NCBI GenBank assembly: GCA_933228675.1
Contig: OW121740.1
Coordinates: 56,855,000 to 56,918,999, forward strand
DNA length: 64,000 nt
Direction: 5' to 3'
DNA from: Stomorhina lunata
Lineage: Eukaryota; Arthropoda; Insecta; Diptera; Rhiniidae
The translations under genes were made by a program, and so were the position numbers. This document shows positions 56,090-64,000 of the stretch, piece by piece. A model generated the notes under the pieces. It saw only the letters and a program-made list of their open reading frames with translations. It searched no databases and was not told the origin of the DNA. How positions within the stretch are numbered: position 1 is the first letter of the stretch; each line of letters begins with the position of its first letter.

Positions 56090-56300
56090 CTTAGTTAAAT
56101 GGCCTACAGTAACAACCTGTTTAGGTCAAAGGCCGAGCATATTTTAGAATTTCATGCGCTTCTATCTTGTGTGCATATTCTCCAATTTCTTATGCCAAGT
56201 TTTGAAAGATTTTCTTCTACTTGATCTTTCCATTGAAGTTTTGGGCGTCCTCTTCTACGAATTTCCTCAGGATCATTATCAAACACTTTTCTTGCCGGAG
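56090..56300 (-). pseudogene. LINE C-terminal fragment
   Basis: Minus strand reads PARKVFDNDPEEIRRRGRPK, then LQWKDQVEENLSKLGIRNWR and TQDRSA before a stop. This matches the end of many insect LINE RTs (pattern RxxGRPxxRWxDxVxxDLxxLGxxNWxxxAxDRxxW). The terminal tryptophan region is lost. There is no upstream RT, so it is a 5'-truncated copy inserted in the presumed intron. Confidence 0.7.
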
Positions 56301-56404
56301 TAAGCTTTAGTAATATATTTTAATTTTTTAATCTAAAATTTCCTTTTAATAAAAGCTTTTAAGTCTCGTAAAACTAGGAAATTAGAGGGCTGAATTATAA
56401 TTTA

Positions 56405-56650
56405 TATTTTTTCAGCAAAAGCTTTAAATTTATATTAGTTATAAGAGCAGTGTTATTAAAAAGGCTGGAGCTTTGAGTATACACGTTAAAACTTTTTTTT
56501 TTATTAATCAATTCTATTCACTCTTAATATTTTTTCAGAAAAAGCTTTAAATTTATATTAGTTATAACAGCTGTGTTATTCCAATGGCTTGAGCTTTGAA
56601 TATTCACGTTAAAACTTCGTTTTATATTAATCAATTCTAACTATTCAACG
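56405..56650. repeat. 123-bp tandem duplication
   Basis: Two units contain GCTTTAAATTTATATTAGTT (56421 and 56544), GTGTTATT, GGCTTGAGCTTTGA-type sequence and ACGTTAAAACTT..ATTAATCAATTCTA. Similarity is moderate. Confidence 0.75.
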
Positions 56651-57519
56651 TTAAAAGCTTTAGATATTATGAAAACATTTAAGTTATAGGCACATACAAA
56701 AAAGCAAAAGCTCATAGTACTTTCAGTTAATGTTAGTATGTTTACTTTATTTAGTGCTGAATAAGCTTTTTCAAATATGACTAAGTTTGGGACCCTTGTT
56801 ATTCCTAACAAAAGCTCTTGTAGCTTAAGCCAGTTTAATCTTTTTAATTTTAAAAATCTCTAAAATTGCTCCCTAAACTGTTAAAAATAACAAAGTTGAA
56901 AGCTTTTGAAGGACTTATTAAAATAATAATTTCAAAATTTGAGTCTTTAATAGATTTTGTGAGCTTTACAATATTATGTTATAGCCTGACTGAAAGCTTT
57001 TAAGCAATTATTCTTAAGTTTAACTTACTCTACTATTTCACTTATAGTTTAAAAACTTACTCTAATATTTCACTTTATACTAAAAACTATAAAGAAATAA
57101 AATACTTTATTAGATTTAATTGTAATTTTAACATTTTTAAGCTTTGTATAATTTTAAAGCTTACTTTAAAGTTTTTAGGGTTTGTAAAATGACTTTAAAA
57201 ATTTAAAAATGTATTTTACTTAAGCTAGAAATAAGCTTTTTAAATGAAAATTACACTTGCTCTTTAAAGCCATTTTAAAGCTTTAAGATGTTAAAAGACT
57301 TAAGTCAGTTATTATAAAGGTTTAATCTGAATTTAACCTTAGATAAGCTTTTAGAAGATACATCTTTAAGTTCAGAGTTAGTATGAAGATAAATCTATTT
57401 ATAATACTTAAATATATTTACAAATTTGTAAAATATGATAACTTTTTTAATTTTATAAAAGCTCTTTTAACCATGTTTTGGAGAAGAAAAAATTCTTAAA
57501 TTATAATTTGAATCGATTT
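56651..57519. other. AAGCTT-rich non-coding sequence
   Basis: Frequent AAAGCTTT words in AT-rich DNA, with no gene. See the compositional region 55980-62040. Confidence 0.4.
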
Positions 57520-57880
57520 ATACGCTACACCATCACCATATGCTTTCGTATGGAACGCATAGAAATATCGGCGTAAGTCTCACTTTTAAGTAAACCGATC
57601 AGAACCACTTCCTGGGTCCATAACGATGTCCGTCTCTTCCCCTTAATTCGGTTACCTTTAGTAGGCCTTACTTTCCGGAATATAGATTTAGGCTTTCATA
57701 ACTCAAAGTATACTTTTTTTCGAAAAGTTTGCATATACGGAAAGAAATTACCGTATCAAATTTCGTTTAAGTTGATCAATTTCACAAATGTTGCAATTCC
57801 ATACATTGATTTGCCGTATGGTCGCTTTGAAAAGTCCCATAGAAAAGAGAGTATACCATTTATACACTAATTCGGAAACA
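57520..57880 (-). mobile_element. Very degenerate family A relative
   Basis: The order CACCATCACCATATG, GGAACGCATAGAAATATCGG, ACTTTTAAGTAAACCGATCA, AACGATGTCCGTCTC and TATCAAATTTCGTTTAAGT follows reversed family A, but identity is low and the termini are not intact. It is probably an older subfamily. Confidence 0.45.
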
Positions 57881-59640
57881 ACTAATGGAGACGATTATCC
57901 AAAGCTAAGGCACACGCAAGTGCTCATAAAATATATGTTCGTTTGTGTGTTTGTGTGCGTTTCATTGTTTTTTTTTCACTTTAATTTCACATTTGACAGA
58001 AAAAATGTATAGAGTGCAATTTTTCTTCTTGGAACATAGTTCCTTATAGAGTCCAATTTATCTTGTATTATCTTTGATACAAGATTTTCTCCCAAAAGTA
58101 ACTAAAATGCAGGAAAATCTTTAAAATTCTGGTAATTATGAAGATAATGATGGTTTTAAGGCACGATCAAGCCTTTTGCAAGCCCTATTTGTGTTAAATT
58201 TTGAGACAATCAGTCAAAATTCAATCTCAACTCCCAAATTAGACCCAATACCAAGAAAATTTTTGTATGTTAACAAAACTTTGAAAATATTTATATTTTG
58301 TTTTCATTTATTTTTTTTTTTCCCAAAAAGCTCTAAATATTTTTCCTTAATTTACGCATGATTTCCCAGCTTTAAATAGCTGTTATTGTTTCAATTATTA
58401 AAGTGTTAAAATCAATAAACTTTAAAAAAGTGTTAAAGGCAGCCAATAGACCACCGAACCATAACATGAAAAACAAATGATCTTAACACACAAAAAGAAA
58501 AGATCACCAATATCATACAAATTTTTAAGATAAATACAGCGGCTACTTCTTAGACCGACTATTATTCACAAACTAAAAGCAACTTAATCTCCTGAAATTT
58601 ACTCATGTTAAATAAAAAAATAAACAAACATATTTTGAAGAAAAAAAAATTTACAATAATTTTATGACAAAATTATAATATTTAGTATGGTTAAATAAAT
58701 TTTAAAGATTTACTACAACTATTTAGCGGGGCAATAAAATAAATCATATTTAATATAGAAGATTTTTCTTTCTAATGCCTCAAACTGCAGCCAACAAACG
58801 AACGAACGAAAGTCTCGAGACAATGTTTCTAATAATCTTTTATAATTTAAGATGATTTTCTAGAAAACTGGATGGTTGGTTTTTTGCTGTTTGCAGACAT
58901 GATCTCACGATAGAAATGATCCTCTAAAGCCTTTTTTACTTTTTTTTTTATTCTTAAGATAAATGAGGTAATTTAATTGTGTGTAAGGTGTAAATTTTTG
59001 TTAAGATTTTTGTTTTGTTTTTTTTACTTACACGCCTGGTTATTTAAGAGCTTAAAGATTGAAATATTGTGTCCACAAACAGTCAGTCTATACGTTAGTC
59101 CGTCCTCTATCCATCCATCCGTTCGCGATCATAGTGAGGCTGTCACACCCCACTTAGGAGCAAAATTAAGTTTTGTTGGCGTCAGCTCTTATTTGAAAAT
59201 TTAAAAAATCTTATTATTTAATATGACAGCAAAATAATATAGCACTTGTAGTTATAATAACAAAATATTTTCTTTTTTCTAGCTTTTTCCTCCATTTCAG
59301 ACAATAGAGATTAAAAATTATAAAAGAACCAAGAAAGAAATAAAATCTTTTCTAAAAAATGTCACATTATAAATACAAAAACCTAAAAATAGTTTAACGA
59401 AAGCCGTCGCTAATTTTTCTTAACCAAATGAGAATTATTAAAGGGGGGAAAACGAAATTTGACAACTAATTAGTAAACTTAACTAAATGGTTTCAACAGT
59501 TTCGAAAATCCTCAAAATATTTAGAAAATTTAGACAAATATTTGAGGAATTCATTTGGTAGAAATTATATTTGAAAAACATTTTTCATATTTTTTCTTCA
59601 TTTTTCAAATTTTATTAAAAAGTTTATGATATTATACCTT
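57881..59640. other. AT-rich non-coding interval
   Basis: No gene recognised. Contains CATCCATCCATCCG at 59110 and GAACGAACGAAAG near 58798. Short frames lack motifs. It lies within the putative first intron. Confidence 0.4.
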
Positions 59641-60239
59641 ATCACATAATTGATCATTAATTAAAGCTTTCAATAAGTATTAAATAAGCTTAAAAATTAG
59701 CTTCTTTCTTAATGTCACACTAAAGCTTTTTGTCAGTCTACAAGTTCAAGCCTGTACTTTTTTTTGTCTATAAAAGCTTAACAATATTTTGAAATAAGCT
59801 AAAAGCCATTAAAATCAACTTTAAGTAAATTCAATTAAAGCATAAGTTAACTTGAAGGCTTTCAGAAGGTAGCTAATGTAATTTAAAAGCTATTTTGCGC
59901 CAAAAGCTGTACAAAATTCTTACCGTAGTTTTAAGCTTTTAAAAAGCTGTAATAGCTAAAACCATGTTATGTTTAAACCAAGTCTTTAAGACTTGGTTTT
60001 ATAACCACAGTTGTTAGATAATTTTTAGATAATGAAAGCTTAACAAGCTGCAAGTATTAAATAAGGCTTTAAGTCTTTAAGATTGGAGGCTTTTTAAATA
60101 CTTATAAAAATAACTTCAAATAATAGCTTTTGTACGAAATCTCATTAAAATTTGAAAATGCCCAATTTTAATTAATTTGCTAAACCGATTTAGTATAGCT
60201 ACGATGCCAGACTATTTGCAACGGATTCTGAACTGGTCT

Positions 60240-61620
60240 AATATTTAAACCAAAATTTTTGAGACTTTAGTTATTACAATTATATTGCAAAAGCTTTCTT
60301 TAAAGCTTTAAAAGTTCTTTGCACTATTTATATGTTTAAAAGGTTCTAATGAAAGTTTTATTTATTTACTGAAAGCTCTTAATAGTTATAACATTAGCTA
60401 AAAGCTGTTGCATATAAAGCTGAAATTAGAGCTTTTTTAATGTTTTCGATTTGTTTAGTTCGTTAGTAGTTGATTTTAAAACAGTTAAAAAATGAAATTA
60501 GTAAAAGCTTTTCTGAAGTTTTTAATTCGATTAACTTGACATAAATCCTGGTTTAGTATTCTCATTTACATATTAAAGAAATTAAAAGCTTTCATATTCT
60601 TAAGTTAATATTAAAAGCATTCTGTGTTTTTTAATGTCTATTTAGTTCAAAAACAGCTAAATTAAAGCTTTTGTGTAAGATCATGTACTTATATAATTTG
60701 AACAATATTTTAAGCAAAATCTTTGAGACTTTTTAGTTATTATAAGCATATTGCAAAAGCTTTAGTCAAAGCTTTACAAGTTCTATGTAATTTATATTTA
60801 AACCTTTTGAAAGGTTCCAACGAAATTTTGATTTAATTACTAAAAGCTCTTTATAGTTATAACATTAGCTCAAAGCTTCAAAGAAGCTCTTAATCTTAGC
60901 AGCATCCAATGAAAAAATATGAGCTTTTATAATGTTTTTGATTTGTTAAGCTTAAAAATAGTTGATTCTAAGACAGTTAAAAAACATTTAAATTAGCTAA
61001 AGCTTTTCTGAAGTTCTTAATTTGATTTACTCGACATAAATCATGGTTAAGTATGCTCATTAACATATTTAAAGAGATTAAAAGCTTCAATATTTTTAAG
61101 TTAATATCAAGAGCTGTCTGTATTTTTAAATGTCTATTTAGTTGAAAATAAGCTAAGTTCAAATAAAAGCTTTTTTCATATAATTTGAACAATGTTTAAA
61201 GCGAACTGTTTAAGACATTTTAACGACAATATTATAATCATACTACAAAAGCTTTATTTAAAGCTTTACAAGTTCGTTATAATATATGTATAAAGCTTTT
61301 GAAAGCTTTTAGTGAAATTTTGAATTGCTAAGAGCTCTATATAGTTATAACATCAGCTAAAATTTTAACGAAGCTCTTTATCATAGTAGCTGCATCTAAA
61401 GCAGAAATAAAAGCTTCTATAGTACTTTTTATTATTTGTTAAGCTCGAAAGTAGTTGCTTTAAAAACATTTTAAGACAAATTAAATTAGTGAAAGCTATC
61501 CTTCTGGTTACATGTTAAAGACATTAAAAGCTTTAATATTTTCAAGTTCATATTTAATGCTTTCTGTGTTCTTAAAAGTATATTTAGTTACTGAAAGCTT
61601 TGTTTGTTTAATATATTCAT
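60240..61620. repeat. Degenerate tandem repeat, about 470-490-bp units
   Basis: The block ATTGCAAAAGCTTT..AAAGCTTTA.AAGTTC starts at 60283, 60750 and 61242. In each unit it is followed in the same order by GCTCTTxATAGTTATAACAT, TTTTTxATTTGTTAAG, AGTTGATTxTAAxACAGTTA, AAGCTTTTCTGAAGTTxTTA, GACATAAATCxTGGTTxAGT and TCTATTTAGTT. Unit lengths are about 467 and 492. A third, shorter unit runs to about 61600. Divergence is substantial. Confidence 0.82.
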
Positions 61621-62040
61621 ATTAAAGATATTAAACTTTTAATATCAAGATTATATTAAAAGCTTTCTCTATTCTTAATAGTTATTATCATATTTTAAGC
61701 CTGGAAAATGTGTATTTAGTTATTATATTAATCTTAAAAGCTTTTTCTTTAATTTCCTAAGAACGCTTCAATTTGAAAGCTTTCGTATGTTTTGAATTTT
61801 CAATAAAGTTTAATTAACTCATTAGCAAACATAAGTTCTTTAAGTAATGAAAGCTTAAGACTAATTTGTAGTTTAATAATAGATTTAGATTTAAATGTGA
61901 AAAAATCTTGCAAAACATATAATTTTCGGGAAAAGGAAGCTTTTATTTTAATAAATGATTTTGAACTAAAATTTCAAAAAAGCTTGCCTTTAAAGCCTGG
62001 ATCTAATGAGCCTCCTTTAAAAGCTTTTTTCAACCAATAA

Positions 62041-62969
62041 TTTTTTCAACAAAATCCACATTTAATAACAAAAAAAAAACAACATCAAAAGACTACAAAA
62101 ATAAATGTCACACATTTTTTGTCTTCGAAAAAACTGAACTGACATTTTATTTTAATGTTCAAATTGTATTGAAGTGTTTGTTGTCATGAAACGGTGTGAC
62201 GTTTCATATTCATAGCCACCATTTAACATTTATGACCTGCTGAGTGACTGATTGTCTTAAGTTTAGTTGTCTCTCGTAAGTGTCGTTGTCTTTCAGTATT
62301 CTTAAGATTTTTTTCTTAATTTTTTGGGTTTTATTTTTAAACAAACAAATGCATAAATATTCAAATCTTACAAGTCGTAGTTCCGGTTTGGTTTTCAGGT
62401 GATATTGGAGTGAAAAAAAGGTTTGTTCTTAAAATATTCTAAATCATTTTAAATTTGAGATTAAAATCAATATAAAGAAAGATACTGTTGCCTTAGTAAC
62501 AAATTTGATCAAAAGCTTAAAGCTGTAAAGTGAGGATTTATGATCATAGTGAATGAGCTTTATAGATGTAATATTATCTTGTTAGAATCATATTCCAAAT
62601 TTTATGATTTGAGAAGATTAAAATCTGGATTCCTAAGTGTCACATTATGTTGAAGGCTTTTTCTCGGTTACCTTCATGATCATATTTTATTCCATGTTTC
62701 TCGATTCCGCTTCTTAATTAAAACTTTTTAAAATATTTAAATTTATATAAAAATGTAAAAAAATTTCCTTTTTGGTAAATTTTCTTTTTAATTTGTTGAC
62801 AAGAATTTTCTTTGTTAAGAAATTTTTTTATACAATATTTTTATTAGGCGCGAACATTTTAATTTTTTTATTTATATTTCCTCTATTATAATAAACTAAT
62901 AAAAAATGTCACAATATATTTGTGTATATTTAAATATATATTAAACATTTGGCTTATAAAAAAAACAGC
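62041..62969. other. Non-coding interval with a higher-complexity patch
   Basis: The segment 62150-62310 is less AT-rich and lower in simple repeats than its surroundings (GACCTGCTGAGTGACTGATT, GTTGTCTCTCGTAAGTGTCG) and could be a conserved intronic element. No exon is supported. Confidence 0.35.
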
Positions 62970-63720
62970 AACAAATATAGAAAATTTGAAAAATAACAAA
63001 ATTGTTATCACGGAGATAAAAAATAGAGACAGATTTTTATCTTATATAAATTTTTGATCATGACAAAATTTATTTCTTTTCAAGTTTTAGCTCAGAATAT
63101 TGTATTAAAAATTTTTAAAAATCTATTTTTTTAAAAAAGCGAAATGTCAACAAAAAGCTTAAATTGTAGACTAAAAAAATGAAAGCCGTTTCATTAGACT
63201 TAAGATTATAAGAGACAGCTTTCGAAGCTTCCAAATTTGAAAAATAACAAAATTAGTATCATGGAGATAATAGAGTTAAATAAATTTTCCAAAAAGCTTC
63301 TTTTCAAAATAGCGAAAAGTCAACAAAAACCTTAAATTAAAGCAGTTTTCAGTAGATTTGAAATTTTAAGAGACAACTTTTGAAGCTTCGAAATTTGAAA
63401 AATATAATTTTGTTATTTTTCAAATTTCGAAGCTTCAAAAGCTTCATGGAGATAGAAAAAAAGAAACAGATTTTTATCTTATATACATTTTTGATCATGA
63501 CAAAATTTAGCTTGAAGAGTTGTTCTAAAAGATTTCTTCGCTTTTTGTATTTGTATATATCTTAAAGTTTATTATTAAAAGTTTTCAAAAAGCTATTTTT
63601 CAAAATAGCGAAAGTTCAATAAAAAGCTTAAATTTTTAAGTAAAATTGTAAGTATAATTAAAGCTGTTTTCAGTAGAATTAAGATTATAAGAGACAGCTT
63701 TCGAAAATTGTATTTTTAAC
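62970..63720. repeat. Irregular tandem repeat with GAAGCTTC words
   Basis: Blocks recur with uneven spacing: ATAGCGAAAAGTCAACAAAA-like sequence at about 63139, 63312 and 63608; GAGACAGCTTTCGAAGCTTC-like at 63215, 63370 and 63692; TGGAGATA(A/G) at 63013, 63261 and 63449; ATTTTTATCTTATATA.ATTTTTGATCATGAC at 63033 and 63470. About three units with deletions and one local inversion explain the pattern. Confidence 0.65.
63377..63441. repeat. Perfect 28-bp inverted repeat
   Basis: Arms 63377-63404 and 63414-63441 are exact reverse complements over 28 bases (CTTTTGAAGCTTCGAAATTT ... AAATTTCGAAGCTTCAAAAG) around a 9-base loop. It lies in the irregular tandem repeat, and one arm appears to be an inverted copy of the unit boundary. 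Confidence 0.9.
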
Positions 63721-64000
63721 AAATGTAGTTTCCCATAAAAGCTTGAAACGATAAGCTCCTTTTTATGAAAACGCCAAAAAGAGTTATTGGATGGAGCTTT
63801 TGTCAACAGATAAAAAAGTATACTAAATTTGCTTTCAAAAATTGGTTTCGAAATACTTAAAGAAGGATCACAAAAGTGCTTTCAGTGTGAGCTTTTTAAA
63901 TAGATACATAATATATTTTTAATATATAATAAAGTTCTCGAGAGAAAGCTTTCCAAATCCACAATTCATGTAACCCATTATCAAGGTTCTAATACCTGGT

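Larger units (their letters stand above)
55980..62040. repeat. Region rich in AAGCTT-centred words
   Basis: AAAGCTTT, AAAAGCTT and AAGCTTTT occur many times, often more than one per 60 bases between 59640 and 62040, far above the surrounding sequence at 52-55 kb. Because AAGCTT is self-complementary, both strands carry the word. Part of the excess comes from the ~480-bp tandem repeat at 60240-61620, but it also extends outside it. No function can be read from this. Confidence 0.7.

Overview
This window looks like nuclear DNA from a higher fly (Diptera: Brachycera, perhaps a calyptrate such as a blowfly, house fly or stable fly). The evidence is very AT-rich sequence, no long open reading frames, many decayed LINE, Tc1-like and hAT-like elements, and dispersed elements carrying (GTCC/GTCT)n tracts like those of dipteran 'mini-me'/DINE-1 repeats. 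One insect-type Inr+DPE core promoter is also present. No complete, intact protein-coding gene could be supported; nearly all coding signal is transposon debris. The species assignment is inference.

Region by region. 0.3-5.3 kb is a nested transposon pile on the minus strand: a LINE reverse transcriptase split by a 335-bp inverted-repeat element, a Tc1-like transposase interrupted by other repeats, and a 1-kb inverted-repeat element. 5.4-8.4 kb holds copies of dispersed family A, one inserted inside another. 9.4-13 kb holds two plus-strand LINE relics of different families. 14.4-18.5 kb is a 4-kb satellite of palindromic 31-bp units. 20.2-21.2 kb is a second, unrelated satellite that also has a 31-bp unit. 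21.3-25.4 kb has family A copies, a ~131-bp tandem repeat and a ~600-bp duplication with (TA)n tracts. 26.7-28.2 kb is a hAT-like element with an exact 8-bp target duplication and a LINE fragment inside it. 29.2-30.3 kb is an 11-bp satellite. 33.2-41.3 kb is dominated by dispersed family B: one plus-strand copy, and a minus-strand copy inserted inside an older one. 42.3-47.5 kb has two copies of a tRNA-derived SINE with (TA)n tails, a 623-bp inverted-repeat element sitting in one tail, two family A copies, a cluster of a 14-bp motif, and a short coding-like stretch. 49.5-51.3 kb is LINE debris, including an RNase H domain split by a 961-bp element with a TAA target duplication.

From 52.8 kb the character changes. 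A GA-rich tract and an Inr/MTE/DPE promoter at 53276 precede a long A-rich leader and a candidate splice donor at 54319/54320. The last ~9.7 kb would then be first intron of a host gene whose coding exons lie beyond the window. This part contains degenerate tandem repeats of ~200 bp and ~480 bp, and an unusual density of AAGCTT-centred palindromes.

The parts do not work together as a pathway. The window is mostly a record of insertion, tandem amplification and decay next to one probable host promoter. All family assignments come from reading motifs by eye; no database search was possible.
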